NCBI RefSeq assembly: GCF_021173675.1
Contig: NZ_JAIHON010000001.1
Coordinates: 310,001 to 374,000, forward strand
Reading direction: 5' to 3'
DNA from: Streptomyces lincolnensis
Lineage (GTDB): Bacteria; Actinomycetota; Actinomycetes; Streptomycetales; Streptomycetaceae
DNA length: 64,000 nucleotides
Under the pieces are notes generated by a model. The model saw nothing but the letters and a program-made list of their open reading frames with translations. It did no database searches and was not told the DNA's origin. Within the stretch, counting starts at the first letter, position 1, and the number at the start of each line of letters is the position of its first letter. Shown in pieces: positions 8,155 through 17,556 of the stretch. A program made the position numbers and the translations under genes.

Positions 8155-8925
8155 TCACTCCTCGGCGCTGTCCGCACCGGCCCTGCTGGCCGCGGGCTCG
8201 GCGGGCCCGGGGTCGACGAAGCTGTACGGCGGCAGCGGGCCGTTGACCCTGAGTTCGAGGTGCGGATGGCCCTTGCGGACCTGCTCCACCTCGTTGAGGA
8301 AGGCCGCGGCGGAGTCCCGGTGCACCAGGAACGAGACGTTGGCGAGCCAGCCGGTGGACTCGGGGCCCACGCTGATGGCCTCGGCGACCGGTTCCAGGGC
8401 CCGCTGCACCTCGGTGGCGTCCTCGGCCTCGCGGGCCTTGACGGCCGCGACCACCATCTCGCCGAGTTGCAGCCGCTGCTCGTAACTGCCGCCGCCCGCC
8501 TGCCGGTTGGCCTCGGTCAGCGCGCGGATCTCCGGGTTCTCGGACATCACGCGGTGCAGCACGGCCTCCTCGTCGTGCGTGGCCTTGACGTTGTACTCGA
8601 CCCTGCCGTCGAGGGTGCGCAGCCGCTCCGCGTAGTGGCTTGCGCGCTCGGCCAGCACCCCGGTGACGGTGGAGTCGTCGGGGGCGACGCTGCCGAACCG
8701 CATGGGCAGCACGCAGGCGGCCGCGCCGGCCTCGCTGAGCACGTTCTGGTGGGCGAGCAGGTCCCGGCGCTTGGGGCGCAGGCCCTCCGGCGCGTCACTG
8801 ACGACCGCCGCGAGCTCGCCCTCCTTCAGGATGCGCACGGGGCGCGGCGGGTCGCCGACACCTCCCATGCCCTCCGGCAGCGAAGGGTGGGACGCGGCGG
8901 TGATGCCGTACACGTACGTGCTCAC
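8155..8925 (-). CDS. gvpF: Gas vesicle protein GvpF (GvpL/GvpF family)
   Basis: This 256-residue protein is the first GvpL/F paralogue of the cluster. It starts with STYVYGI, has the conserved VLPMRFGSV segment after an N-terminal alpha/beta unit, and ends with the matching second unit ([15 protein letters not shown]). The family interacts with GvpA and is required for shell nucleation. The GTG at 8925 overlaps the gvpA stop by 4 nt (GTGA). Its acidic C-terminal extension after GPLPPYSF is short. Confidence 0.9.
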   Translation of the reverse strand: MSTYVYGITAASHPSLPEGMGGVGDPPRPVRILKEGELAAVVSDAPEGLRPKRRDLLAHQNVLSEAGAAACVLPMRFGSVAPDDSTVTGVLAERASHYAERLRTLDGRVEYNVKATHDEEAVLHRVMSENPEIRALTEANRQAGGGSYEQRLQLGEMVVAAVKAREAEDATEVQRALEPVAEAISVGPESTGWLANVSFLVHRDSAAAFLNEVEQVRKGHPHLELRVNGPLPPYSFVDPGPAEPAASRAGADSAEE

Positions 8926-9347
8926 TGCTCTTCCTCCTTCCTGCGCGAGGCGGTGGACTTGCGGGCACGCGGCCTGGACTCGCTCTGACCCTCCTCACGG
9001 GCCTCCTTGAAGGCACCGGAGATGGTCTCGGCGGCGCCGGACAGCGCTCCCTTGGACTTGCCGCGGGCGCCGGACTCGGTGATCGAGCCGACGACGTCGG
9101 GCAGCCCGGGGCTCTTGTTCGGGCCGGACTCCAGGTCGAGCCGGTTGCACGCCTCGGCGAAGCGCAGATACGTGTCGACGCTGGCCACGACGACACGTAC
9201 GTCGATCTTCAGGATCTCGATACCGACCAGGGAGACCCGTATGAACGCGTCGATGACGAGACCCCTGTCGAGGACGAGTTCCAGAACGTCGTAGAGGCCA
9301 CTGCTGCCGCCTCCGCCGCCGCTCTGCTGGGCCGGGACAACGGTCAT
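8922..9347 (-). CDS. gvpA: Major gas vesicle structural protein GvpA, extended form
   Basis: This 141-residue protein holds the canonical GvpA core near residues 14-66: [39 protein letters not shown] and [10 protein letters not shown]. This core builds the ribs of the gas-vesicle wall. It is about twice the length of cyanobacterial or haloarchaeal GvpA because of a polar, charged C-terminal half rich in Ser, Lys and Arg, as in other streptomycete GvpA proteins. AAGGAGG lies 10 nt before the ATG at 9347. That the tail faces outward and binds partners is inference. Confidence 0.92.
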   Translation of the reverse strand: MTVVPAQQSGGGGGSSGLYDVLELVLDRGLVIDAFIRVSLVGIEILKIDVRVVVASVDTYLRFAEACNRLDLESGPNKSPGLPDVVGSITESGARGKSKGALSGAAETISGAFKEAREEGQSESRPRARKSTASRRKEEEQ

Positions 9348-9399
9348 GTCGACCGCGCCTCCTTGTCTGTGGGTTCGTGTGTGGGTGCGGGACGGCGGC

Positions 9400-9768
9400 C
9401 TAGCGGCCGCCCTGCCTGTGTGCGTCGGCCCGCCCGCGTTCGTAACGGCGAACGCGCCGGTAGCCGGTGAGTTGGCCGTCCGGATCGAGGTCGACCTGGT
9501 AGCTCGCCATCAGGCTCATCGTGTCGGGCACGCGGGCGAGTTCGAGGACCTCGACCTCCAGGGACCAGCCGTCCTCCGTCTGCTCGAAGGAGGACACGTT
9601 CTCGGCGGACATGCCGGTCAGCTCGGCGAGCTGGGCGCGCGCGTGGCGCAGCACCTCCATGGGGGCCGGCCGCTTGCCCTCTCCCGCGTTGTTACCTGTG
9701 CCCTTTTCTGCGTCTTTGGGGTTGTTCCGTGAATTCTGTGACTCTGATGAGTTTTTTGTGTTCGTCAT
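9400..9768 (-). CDS. gvpO: Gas vesicle protein GvpO
   Basis: This 122-residue protein matches GvpO, an accessory or regulatory gas-vesicle protein, with the family region [14 protein letters not shown] followed by [18 protein letters not shown] and a YQVDLD strand. The N-terminal 35 residues are polar and unstructured, and are encoded by AT-rich codons unusual for this genome. The ATG at 9768 is preferred to the in-frame GTG at 9774 because GAGAGG is 5 nt before it. It is the first gene of the cluster, only 45 nt after the LigD-like gene. Confidence 0.85.
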   Translation of the reverse strand: MTNTKNSSESQNSRNNPKDAEKGTGNNAGEGKRPAPMEVLRHARAQLAELTGMSAENVSSFEQTEDGWSLEVEVLELARVPDTMSLMASYQVDLDPDGQLTGYRRVRRYERGRADAHRQGGR

Positions 9769-9813
9769 GGCCACCTCTCACATGCGGGTGGCCGTTCATG
9801 TGTTCGCCAAACC

Positions 9814-10773
9814 TCAGGGCCTCAACGCGTTGAGGCGCCGGCGCGCCGGCCCCAGGGCGCGTCCCCTGGCCGGCACCCCGGCCCACGGGTTGGTGCGGGC
9901 CTGCTCGACGGCGTCGGCGACGGTCCAGCGGCGGGCGTCGAGGTCCGCGTCGTCGAGCTGGGCCCAGGTGATCGGGGTGGCCACGGGGGCGCCCGGCTTG
10001 GCGCGGACGGTGAAGGGCACGACGGCGGTCTGGGCATAGGCGTTGCGCTGCACGTCGAGGTAGAGCCGGTCGCCGCGCTCCTTCTTGCGGGCGGCGGTGG
10101 TGAGCGTGTCGGGGTGCCCCGCGACGAGGGTGTCGGCCACGTCCCGGGCGAAGGAGCGGACCTCGTCGAAGTCGTGGTGCCCGTCGACCGGGACGATCAC
10201 ATGCAGGCCGCGGGAGCCGGTGGTCATCAGGGCCGAGGGCAGCTTCAGCTCGTCCAGCAGCTCCCCCAGCAGCCGGGCCGCCTCGCGCACCGCGCCGAAG
10301 TCGTCCCCGCTGGGATCGAGGTCGAAGACCATGCGGTCGGGCCGCTCGATCCGGCCGACCCGGGACAGCCAGCGGTGCAGGGTGAGGGCGGCCTGGTCGG
10401 CCAGGTACACCAGGGTGGCGGTGTCGTCGCACACGGTGTGGCAGACGGTGCCGCCCTCCTTGGGGACCTCGACCCGGTGGATCCACTCCGGGTAGGTGTC
10501 CGGGGTGTTCTTCTGCATGAACCGGGGGCCGTCGAGGCCGTCGGGGTGCCGCTCCAGCATCAGCGGACGGCCGCGCAGGTGCGGCAGCATGAAGGGGGCG
10601 ACGGACCGGTAGTAGTCGACCAGGTCGCCCTTGGTGTACTCCTTCGCGCCGTCGCCGTCACCGCCACCGTCGCTGCCACCGGGGAAGAGGACCTTGTCCT
10701 GGCGGTGGATCCGCACGCTGTGCCGGCCTGCCCGGACGGTCCGCGCGGCGCCCCGGGTGTCGTCCGCGCTCAC
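9814..10773 (-). CDS. LigD-type NHEJ polymerase/primase domain protein
   Basis: This 319-residue protein is a stand-alone polymerase domain of the LigD family (archaeo-eukaryotic primase fold) acting in non-homologous end joining. The metal-binding motif DLDP is at 151-154, and the GSRGLHVIVPV motif follows about 40 residues later. No ligase or nuclease domain is attached, so it would need a separate ligase and Ku. The GTG start at 10773 overlaps the transketolase stop (GTGA), so it is translated as part of that operon. Confidence 0.88.
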   Translation of the reverse strand: MSADDTRGAARTVRAGRHSVRIHRQDKVLFPGGSDGGGDGDGAKEYTKGDLVDYYRSVAPFMLPHLRGRPLMLERHPDGLDGPRFMQKNTPDTYPEWIHRVEVPKEGGTVCHTVCDDTATLVYLADQAALTLHRWLSRVGRIERPDRMVFDLDPSGDDFGAVREAARLLGELLDELKLPSALMTTGSRGLHVIVPVDGHHDFDEVRSFARDVADTLVAGHPDTLTTAARKKERGDRLYLDVQRNAYAQTAVVPFTVRAKPGAPVATPITWAQLDDADLDARRWTVADAVEQARTNPWAGVPARGRALGPARRRLNALRP

Positions 10774-12617
10774 CGCACGACCGCCTCCTCCACGAGCAGC
10801 TTCCCTGCCGCCGCGATCGACTCGGCGTCGATGCCGGCCGCGTGCAGCTGCTCCTCGGGGGACGCCGAGCCCGGCATCGTCCGGACGGCCAGGCGGACCA
10901 GGCGCGGGGTGGGCCGCCCGTCGAGGAAGGCGTCCAGGACGGCGTCACCGAGGCCGCCCTCCTCGTGGTGGTCCTCCACCGTCATCAGACAGCCGGTGTC
11001 CTCGGCGGCCTGCCGCAGGGTGAAGCGGTCGACGGGCTTGACCGAGTACAGGTCGATCACCCGGACCCGGATGCCGTCCCGCTCCAGCGCGTCGGCGGCG
11101 GCCAGCGCCTCGAAGACGGTGACGCCCGCCGCCACGATCGTCAGCCGGTCCCCGTCGGAGGACCGCAGCACCTTGCTGCCCCCGATCGGGAACTCCTCGT
11201 CGGGCCCGTAGATCACCGGGCTCTCGCCGCGGTTGGTGCGCAGATAGCGGATGCCGTCGAGGCCCGCCATCTCGGCGACGAGGTGGGCGGTCTGGTTGGC
11301 GTCGCACGGGTACAGCACGGTGGAGCCGTACACGGCCCGCATCATCGCCAGGTCCTCCAGGCCCATCTGGCTGGGCCCGTCCTGCCCGATGGCGACACCC
11401 GCGTGGGAGCCGACGAGGTTGATGCCGGAGCCGCTGATCGAGGCCATCCGCACGAAGTCGTAGGCCCTGGTCAGGAAGGCGGCGAAGGTCGAGGCGTAGG
11501 GCACCCAGCCGCGCGCGGCGAGTCCGACGGCGGCGGCGACCATCTGCTGCTCGGCGATGTAGCACTCGATGTAGCGGTCGGGGTGCTCCTTGGCGAAGAA
11601 CTCCGCCCGGGTGGAGTCGCCGACCTCGCCGTCCAGGGCGACGACGTCACCGCGGCCGGTGCCGAGCGCCGTGAGGGCCTGTCCGAAGGCGTTGCGGGTG
11701 GCGACCTCGTCGCCCTTCTCGAAGCGCGGCAGTTCCAGGTGCCCGGCGCGCACGGCGTGCAGCACGCGGGCGGCCGGCGGCTCGTGGACCTCGACGCGGA
11801 TGTCCCGGACGCCGCCGAGCTCCTCGATCGCCTCGTCGGCGTTCTTCAGCGGCTTTCCGTGCAGCCCCTCGCGGTCCTGTACGTCGGTGACGCCCTTGCC
11901 CTTCAGGGTGCGGGCGAGGATCGCGGTCGGCTGGCCCTTGGTGGACTCGGCCTCGCCGTAGGCGCGTCCGATCGCGTCGACGTCGTGGCCGTCCACCTCG
12001 ACGGTGTGCCAGCCGAAGGCCTGGAAACGGCGGGCGTAGGCGTCGAGGTCGTGGCCGTGCCGGGTGGGTCCGCGCTGGCCGAGCCGGTTGACGTCGACGA
12101 TCGCGGTGAGGTTGTCGAGGTGCTCGTGCCCGGCGTGCTCGGCGGCCTCCCAGATGGAGCCCTCGGCCATCTCGCTGTCGCCGCACAGCACCCACACCCG
12201 GTATCCGGTGCGCTCCAGCCGCTTGCCCGCCAGGGCGATCCCGACGCCGACCGGCAGCCCCTGCCCGAGTGAGCCGGTGGCCGTCTCCACCCAGTCCAGC
12301 CGCCGCGGTGTGGGGTGCCCTTCGAGGCGGCTGCCCACCTTGCGGAAGGTGAGCAGCTCCTCGTCGTCGATGGCACCGGCCGCCTTGTAGGCGGCGTACA
12401 GCAGGGGCGAGGCGTGGCCCTTGGACAGCACGAAGCGGTCGTTGCCCGGGTGGGCGGGGCGCTCGAAGTCGTAGCGGAGGTGGTTCGCCAGCAGGACGGC
12501 CATCAGGTCGGCGGCGGACATCGAGGACGTGGGGTGCCCGGAGCCCGCCGCGGCGGCCGCGCGCACACTGTCGACGCGCAACTGCTGGGCGAGGTCGACG
12601 AGTTCACCGGTGTTCAT
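10770..12617 (-). CDS. Transketolase, short form
   Basis: This 615-residue enzyme has the full transketolase fold in one chain: the N-terminal TPP domain with GHPTSSMSAADLMAVL and the GDSEMAEGSIWEAAEHAG diphosphate motif, the central pyrimidine-binding domain (AEQQMVAAAVGLAARGW) and a C-terminal domain. At 615 residues it is shorter than the usual 660-690 of Tkt, and may be a second, specialised transketolase. Its gene overlaps the flavoprotein gene before it and the LigD gene after it by 4 nt each, an unusual partnership. Confidence 0.88.
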   Translation of the reverse strand: MNTGELVDLAQQLRVDSVRAAAAAGSGHPTSSMSAADLMAVLLANHLRYDFERPAHPGNDRFVLSKGHASPLLYAAYKAAGAIDDEELLTFRKVGSRLEGHPTPRRLDWVETATGSLGQGLPVGVGIALAGKRLERTGYRVWVLCGDSEMAEGSIWEAAEHAGHEHLDNLTAIVDVNRLGQRGPTRHGHDLDAYARRFQAFGWHTVEVDGHDVDAIGRAYGEAESTKGQPTAILARTLKGKGVTDVQDREGLHGKPLKNADEAIEELGGVRDIRVEVHEPPAARVLHAVRAGHLELPRFEKGDEVATRNAFGQALTALGTGRGDVVALDGEVGDSTRAEFFAKEHPDRYIECYIAEQQMVAAAVGLAARGWVPYASTFAAFLTRAYDFVRMASISGSGINLVGSHAGVAIGQDGPSQMGLEDLAMMRAVYGSTVLYPCDANQTAHLVAEMAGLDGIRYLRTNRGESPVIYGPDEEFPIGGSKVLRSSDGDRLTIVAAGVTVFEALAAADALERDGIRVRVIDLYSVKPVDRFTLRQAAEDTGCLMTVEDHHEEGGLGDAVLDAFLDGRPTPRLVRLAVRTMPGSASPEEQLHAAGIDAESIAAAGKLLVEEAVVR

Positions 12618-14215
12618 GAGTCTCCTTCCGCGGGGGTGTCTGCGGGAGTGTCGGCGGGCGCGTCGTCGGTGCGGCGCACCGGTCCGGGGGCCTTGCCGGG
12701 GTCACCGCCGGGCTGATTGCGGGCGGGTTCGCCGCCGGGCTGGTTCTTGGCGGGCTCACCGCCCGGCTGGTTCTTCGCCGGCTCGGGAGCGGGCCCGTTC
12801 CCGGCCGCCCCAGAGGCGGACCGGTTCTCGGCCGGTCCGTCGGGCCGCGTGTCCCGGGCGGTGGCCGCGCCCGGTCCGGACATGGCCTCGGTCTCCTGTC
12901 GGCCCGGCGGCCGGCCCGGTACCCGGGCCAGTTCCGGGGAGGCCGTGTCCAGGGGCACCGACCAGGAGCGTACGAGGCCCAACTGGACCGCCTGGCGCGG
13001 CAGGACGGAGTCGAGCAGCCAGTCCGCGGCGACCCGGACGCGGTTGCCGGGCATCGCCGCGAGGTGGTAGCCGCGGGTGACCGCGCCGGCCGCCACGCCG
13101 GACAGCGGGACGCCCAGCGGGTTGGCGGCGGCCTTCGCCCCGCCCAGGTCCACGACGAAGCCCAGGTCCCGGTGCTCGTAGGGGCGCCGCATGCCGACGC
13201 CCAGCGAGGCGGCGATGTTGCGGGCGGCCGTCCGCCCCTGCCGCCAGGCGTGCTGAGCGGTCGTCGGGGTGAACTGCCCGGGGTTGCGCAGGTCGGGCAC
13301 CGCGGCCGCGTCACCGCACGCGAACACCTCGGGCCGGCCCGGCACTTGGAGGTGCGGGTCGACGAGCAGCCGTCCGCGCTCCATCGGCAGCCCGAGCGAC
13401 TCGGCGAGCGGATCGGGCCGCACCCCCACGCACCACACCAGCGTGCGCGACTCGACGAACTCCCCGTCGGTCAGCAGCACCCCGTCCGGCGTGGCCTCCT
13501 TCACGGAGGTCCCCATGCGCACCTCCACGCCGCGTTCCTTCAGCGTGCGGTCGGCCGTCCGGGAGAGCCGTTCGTCCAGCTCGGGCAGGACCCGGTCGGC
13601 CACGTCCAGGAGCAGCCAGCGCGGCCGCATGCCCTCCCGGAGCGGGTGTTTGCGCACCTGCGCGTCGGTGAACAGCTTGCCGTGCGCGGCGACCTCGGTG
13701 CCGGTGTAGCCCGCGCCGACCACGACGAAGGTGCACCGGGCGGCACAGCCCGCGGGGTCGTCGGTGGCCGCCGCGAGTTCCACCTGCCGGGTCACGTGGT
13801 CGCGCAGGTACAGCGCCTCGGGCAGGCCGCGGAAGCCGTGGGCGTTCTCGGCGACGCCCGGGATGGGCAGCAGCTTGTTGACGCTTCCGGCGGCCAGCAC
13901 CAGGCGGTCGTAGCCGAGCGTGCCCTCGTCGCCCTCGGGGTCGGTGTAGTGCACGGTCCGGGCGTCCAGGTCGATGCCGTCGGCCTCGCCGAGCACCAGG
14001 CGGACGTGCGGCAGGGTGTCGGAGAGGGAGACGGTGACCCGGCGGGGCTCCAGGATCCCGGCCGCGACCTGGGGCAGCAGGGGCAGGTACAGGAAGTAGT
14101 CGGTCGGGTTCAGCAGGGTGATGTCGGCCTTGCCGCGGGACATCCGGGACAGTTCCTTCGCCGTCCGGTACCCGGCGAAGCCGGCTCCGACGATCACGAT
14201 GCGGGGTCGACTCAC
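12614..14215 (-). CDS. NDH-2-like NAD(P)/FAD-dependent oxidoreductase with repeat tail
   Basis: This 533-residue flavoprotein resembles type II NADH dehydrogenase. Residues 3-15 hold the FAD-binding IVIVGAGFAGYRTA motif, a second GxGxxG (VVGAGYTGTEVAAHG) binds NAD(P), and EVFACGDAAAVPD is the FAD motif near the end. It probably passes electrons from NADH to quinone at the membrane face. The last about 85 residues are Pro/Gly/Asn-rich with three copies of PAKNQPGGE-like units. The GTG at 14215 is chosen for its GGAGG 6 nt upstream; the longer reading is unsupported. Confidence 0.85.
   Translation of the reverse strand: MSRPRIVIVGAGFAGYRTAKELSRMSRGKADITLLNPTDYFLYLPLLPQVAAGILEPRRVTVSLSDTLPHVRLVLGEADGIDLDARTVHYTDPEGDEGTLGYDRLVLAAGSVNKLLPIPGVAENAHGFRGLPEALYLRDHVTRQVELAAATDDPAGCAARCTFVVVGAGYTGTEVAAHGKLFTDAQVRKHPLREGMRPRWLLLDVADRVLPELDERLSRTADRTLKERGVEVRMGTSVKEATPDGVLLTDGEFVESRTLVWCVGVRPDPLAESLGLPMERGRLLVDPHLQVPGRPEVFACGDAAAVPDLRNPGQFTPTTAQHAWRQGRTAARNIAASLGVGMRRPYEHRDLGFVVDLGGAKAAANPLGVPLSGVAAGAVTRGYHLAAMPGNRVRVAADWLLDSVLPRQAVQLGLVRSWSVPLDTASPELARVPGRPPGRQETEAMSGPGAATARDTRPDGPAENRSASGAAGNGPAPEPAKNQPGGEPAKNQPGGEPARNQPGGDPGKAPGPVRRTDDAPADTPADTPAEGDS
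12711..12791 (-). repeat. 27-nt tandem repeat in the flavoprotein tail
   Basis: Three adjacent 27-nt units (12711-12737, 12738-12764, 12765-12791) encode variants of GG-E/D-P-A-K/R-NQP in the C-terminal tail. The first and third units have diverged. Copy number may vary between strains. Confidence 0.7.
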
Positions 14216-14380
14216 GGTTCGCCTCCGGGGCTGGTCGCGTACCTCGGGAGCCTTCCGCGTCCCCCTGGTCCAGGCCGCCAAACGTCCGCCCGGGCTCCGT
14301 TACGGCCGCCGGTTTCCCCGCCGGGCGCCGGGTACTCGGTCGGCGAACCGCCCGCCCACCCTCGTGGAGGCACTTTCCCC

Positions 14381-15343
14381 ATGCCCGAGTACGGCTACTT
14401 CCTCTCGTGCGAGCAGTACGGTCCCGCGGAGCTCATCGAGCAGGCGCGGATGGCCGAGCAGGCCGGGTTCCAGTCGCTGTGGATCTCCGACCACTACCAC
14501 CCGTGGAACGACGCGCAGGGGCAGAGCCCGTTCGTGTGGTCGGTGATCGGCGCGCTGTCCGAGGCCGTGTCGCTGCCCGTCGAGACGGCGGTGACCTGCC
14601 CGACCGTGCGGATCCATCCCGCGGTGGTGGCCCAGGCGGCCGCGACGAGCGCGGTGATGACCGACGGCCGCTTCCGGCTCGGCGTCGGCACCGGCGAGGC
14701 GCTGAACGAGCACGTCGTCGGCCATGTCTGGCCGCCCGCGCACATCCGCCTGGAGATGCTGGAGGAGTCCATCCAGATCATGCGGCGGCTGTTCACCGGC
14801 GAGGAGGTCAACCACCACGGCACGCACTACACGGTGGAGAACGCCCGCCTGTACACGGTCCCCGACGAGCCCGTCCCGATCGACATCTCCGGCTTCGGGC
14901 CCGCGGCGACCAAGCTGGCCGCCCGGGTCGGCGACGGCTTCATCACCATGGCCCCGGAGGCGTCGATGGTGGAGCAGTACCGCAAGGGCGGGGGCGGCGG
15001 GAAGCCGGTCAGCGGCGGCACCAAGGTCTGCTACGACACCGACAGGGACGAGGCGGTACGGACCGTGCACCGGCTCTGGGCCAACGAGCAGCTGCCGGGC
15101 GAGCTGAGCCAGGTGCTGCCGTCCCCCAGGCACTTCGAGCAGGCGCAGACCCTGGTCACCGAGGACATGGTCCGCGACAGCCGGGTGTGCGGCGACGACG
15201 TGGACGAACACGTCGCGGAGCTGAAGAAGTTCGCGGACGCGGGCTTCGACCTCGTCTATGTCAACCAGATCGGCCCCGACATCCGAGGCTTCTTCGACTT
15301 CTACCGTACGAAGGTCCTGCCGCAGCTCCAGCAGAGCCGCTGA
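14381..15343 (+). CDS. LLM-class F420-dependent oxidoreductase (G6PDH-like family)
   Basis: This 320-residue luciferase-like TIM-barrel enzyme matches the F420-dependent family related to Fgd. It starts PEYGYFLSCEQYGPAELIEQ, has WISDHYHPWNDAQGQSPFVW, and later the GTGEALNEHVVG loop expected to bind the F420 phosphate and ribityl chain. The substrate is unknown. Actinomycetes commonly use such enzymes for hydride transfer to sugars or lipophilic compounds. GTGGAGG is 10 nt before the ATG. It is followed by an enolase-superfamily gene 15 nt later, likely in one operon. Confidence 0.87.
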   Translation: MPEYGYFLSCEQYGPAELIEQARMAEQAGFQSLWISDHYHPWNDAQGQSPFVWSVIGALSEAVSLPVETAVTCPTVRIHPAVVAQAAATSAVMTDGRFRLGVGTGEALNEHVVGHVWPPAHIRLEMLEESIQIMRRLFTGEEVNHHGTHYTVENARLYTVPDEPVPIDISGFGPAATKLAARVGDGFITMAPEASMVEQYRKGGGGGKPVSGGTKVCYDTDRDEAVRTVHRLWANEQLPGELSQVLPSPRHFEQAQTLVTEDMVRDSRVCGDDVDEHVAELKKFADAGFDLVYVNQIGPDIRGFFDFYRTKVLPQLQQSR

Positions 15344-15358
15344 GCGGATGCGGAGGCC

Positions 15359-16453
15359 GTGATGAAACTCCGCCCGCCCGTGGTGTCCGTGTACACCGTG
15401 CCGACCGACGCCCCCGAGGCGGACGGCACGCTGTCCTGGGACACCACGACCGTGGTGATCGCCGAGGTGAGCGCGGGCGACGCGAGCGGCACCGGCTGGA
15501 CGTACGGTCCGGCGGCGGTCGGCGACTTCCTGCACGAGCACCTCGGCCCGCTCGTCGAGGGCCGCGAGGCCCTGGACATCCCCGCCCTGCACGACACGAT
15601 GTGCCGCTCGGTGCGCAACGCGGGCCGCCCCGGCATCGCCGCCTGCGCGATCTCCGCCCTGGACATCGCCCTGTGGGACCTCAAGGCCCGGTTGCTGGAA
15701 CTCCCGCTGGCCCGGCTCCTCGGAGTGGCCCGGGAGACGGTGCCGGTGTACGGCAGCGGCGGCTTCACGACGTACCACGACACCCATCTGGCCGCGCAGT
15801 TGAACGGCTGGGTGCACGGGCAGCACATCCCCCGCGTCAAGATCAAGATCGGTGAGGCGTGGGGGCGCGCGGTCACCCGCGACCTGGCCCGCGTCCGCGC
15901 CGCCCGCCAGGTCATCGGGACCGAGGCGGAGTTGTACGTCGACGCGAACGGCGCCTACACGCGCAAGCAGGCGGTGCGCGTCGGCCACGCCCTGGCCGAG
16001 CACGGCGTCGGCTGGTTCGAGGAACCGGTCTCCTCGGACGACCTGACGGGCCTGCGCCTGGTCCGCGACACGGTGGTGTCCGACGTGACGGCGGGCGAGT
16101 ACGGCTACGACCTGCCCTACTTCGCCCGGATGATCGCGGCCGGCGCCGTCGACTGCCTCCAGATCGACGCGACGCGCTGCGGCGGCCTCACCGAGTTCCT
16201 GCGCGCCGCCGCCCTGGCCCACGCCCACGGCCTGGAGGTCTCCACCCACTGCGCCCCGCACGTCCACGCGGCCGCGGCGGCCTCCCTGCCCAACCTGCGC
16301 CACATGGAGTGGTTCCACGACCACGTCCGCATCGAGGACATGTTCTTCGACGGCGCCCTCGACCCGACCGGCGGCGAGGTACACCCCGTCTGCGGCATCG
16401 GCCACGGCCTGACCCTGCGGACGGAGGAGGTGGAGGAGTACCGGGTGGCGTGA
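15359..16453 (+). CDS. Mandelate racemase/muconate lactonizing enzyme family protein
   Basis: This 364-residue enolase-superfamily enzyme has an N-terminal capping domain and a C-terminal barrel. The motif RVKIKIGEAWG supplies the KxK base of the MLE/MR branches, ELYVDANGAYT the first metal-ligand Asp, GWFEEPVSSDD the second ligand, and ATRCGGLTEFLRAA and STHCAPHVHAAAAAS the later barrel-end motifs. The family abstracts a proton alpha to a carboxylate, as in sugar-acid dehydration or epimerisation; the exact substrate is unknown. It lies 15 nt after the LLM oxidoreductase. Confidence 0.88.
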   Translation: MMKLRPPVVSVYTVPTDAPEADGTLSWDTTTVVIAEVSAGDASGTGWTYGPAAVGDFLHEHLGPLVEGREALDIPALHDTMCRSVRNAGRPGIAACAISALDIALWDLKARLLELPLARLLGVARETVPVYGSGGFTTYHDTHLAAQLNGWVHGQHIPRVKIKIGEAWGRAVTRDLARVRAARQVIGTEAELYVDANGAYTRKQAVRVGHALAEHGVGWFEEPVSSDDLTGLRLVRDTVVSDVTAGEYGYDLPYFARMIAAGAVDCLQIDATRCGGLTEFLRAAALAHAHGLEVSTHCAPHVHAAAAASLPNLRHMEWFHDHVRIEDMFFDGALDPTGGEVHPVCGIGHGLTLRTEEVEEYRVA

Positions 16454-16457
16454 TCAC

Positions 16458-16494
16458 CGCCCACGTGATCATCGCGGTGATCATCGCGTGGGCG
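16458..16494. terminator. Hairpin between convergent genes
   Basis: Arms CGCCCACG (16458-16465) and CGTGGGCG (16487-16494) pair around an inner TGATCA/TGATCA stem. It fills the 44-nt gap between the rightward enolase-superfamily gene and the leftward SDR gene, so it probably ends both. Confidence 0.65.
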
Positions 16495-16497
16495 TGC

Positions 16498-17550
16498 TCA
16501 CCGGCCTCGTCCACGGCGGCGCAGACCTGCCGTCACCGCGGCACCGAGGCCACCGATCCCGGCCGCCACCAGCCCCGCCCCCAGCCGCCCGCGGTTGCGC
16601 GAGACCCAGTCCTGGGGGCTGCCGGACACGGCCTCGTCGTCGAAGCGCCCATGGGCGCCGTGGTCCCGCCCGTGCGGTCCGTCGGCCGGTGCCCACAGGT
16701 TGCCGGGACCGGCGTGCGGCCCGTCGTCCTGCTGGGAGTCGAAGCCGGTGCGGGCCAGGTACCGGTCCAGGAACCCGGGGGCCACCGCGTTGGCGATCAG
16801 GGTGGCCGCCGTCGACCCGCCGACCCAGTACTCGCGCCGCCGCCCGTGCGAGGCCGCGTGCACGACGGCACGGGCGGCGACCTCCGGCTGGTAGACGGGC
16901 GCGACCGGGCGGGCCCGGCCCGGCATCCGGTTCACCACCCAGTCGAACTGCGGGGTGTTGACCCCGGGCAGCTGCACCATCGTCGTACGGACACCGCTGC
17001 GTGTGTGCAGCAGCTCGCACCGCAGGGACTCGTTGAAGCCCTGGATGGCGTGCTTGGCGCCGCAGTAGGCCGACTGGAGCGGGATCCCGCGGTAGGCGAG
17101 CGCGGAGCCCACCTGGACGATCGTGCCGCGGTCGCGCGGCAGCATGTGGCGCAGGGCGGCCCGGGTGCCGAACACATAGCCCAGGTAGGTCACTTCGGTC
17201 ACCCGCCGGAACTCGTCCGGCGTGACCTCGGTGAACGGGGCGAAGACCCCGGCGAAGGCGTTGTTGACCCAGACGTCGATGTGCCCATAGGCGTCCACGA
17301 CCTGCTGGGCGGCGTCGTCGACGGCCTTGGCGTCGGCGACGTCGACGGTGACGACCAGTGCCTCACCGCCGGCGCGCTGCACGTCGTCCGCCGCCGCGGC
17401 GAGGCCCTCACGGCCTCGGGCGAGCAGGGCGACCCGGGCGCCGCGGGCGGCGAAGGCCACGGCCGTGGCCCGGCCCACACCGCCGCTCGCCCCGGTCACC
17501 ACGACGACCTTGCCGTGCCCCGCCGACGCTCCCTCGTGGAAGTCGCGCAC
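16498..17550 (-). CDS. SDR family oxidoreductase with C-terminal extension
   Basis: This 350-residue short-chain dehydrogenase has the N-terminal NAD(P) motif [15 protein letters not shown] (about 16-30), the VNNAFAG segment, and the catalytic Ser-Tyr-Lys in [21 protein letters not shown]. It is about 90 residues longer than a classical SDR, with an extension ending in a probable membrane segment ([21 protein letters not shown]) and basic residues. The extension suggests membrane anchoring. The GTG start is 6 nt after the holin-like gene. Confidence 0.88.
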   Translation of the reverse strand: MRDFHEGASAGHGKVVVVTGASGGVGRATAVAFAARGARVALLARGREGLAAAADDVQRAGGEALVVTVDVADAKAVDDAAQQVVDAYGHIDVWVNNAFAGVFAPFTEVTPDEFRRVTEVTYLGYVFGTRAALRHMLPRDRGTIVQVGSALAYRGIPLQSAYCGAKHAIQGFNESLRCELLHTRSGVRTTMVQLPGVNTPQFDWVVNRMPGRARPVAPVYQPEVAARAVVHAASHGRRREYWVGGSTAATLIANAVAPGFLDRYLARTGFDSQQDDGPHAGPGNLWAPADGPHGRDHGAHGRFDDEAVSGSPQDWVSRNRGRLGAGLVAAGIGGLGAAVTAGLRRRGRGR

Positions 17551-17556
17551 CGCGCA

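Noticed and set aside
16454-16497. Attachment site or tRNA-like structure
   Set aside because: The inverted repeats form simple nested stems between convergent genes, as expected of a terminator, without tRNA features.
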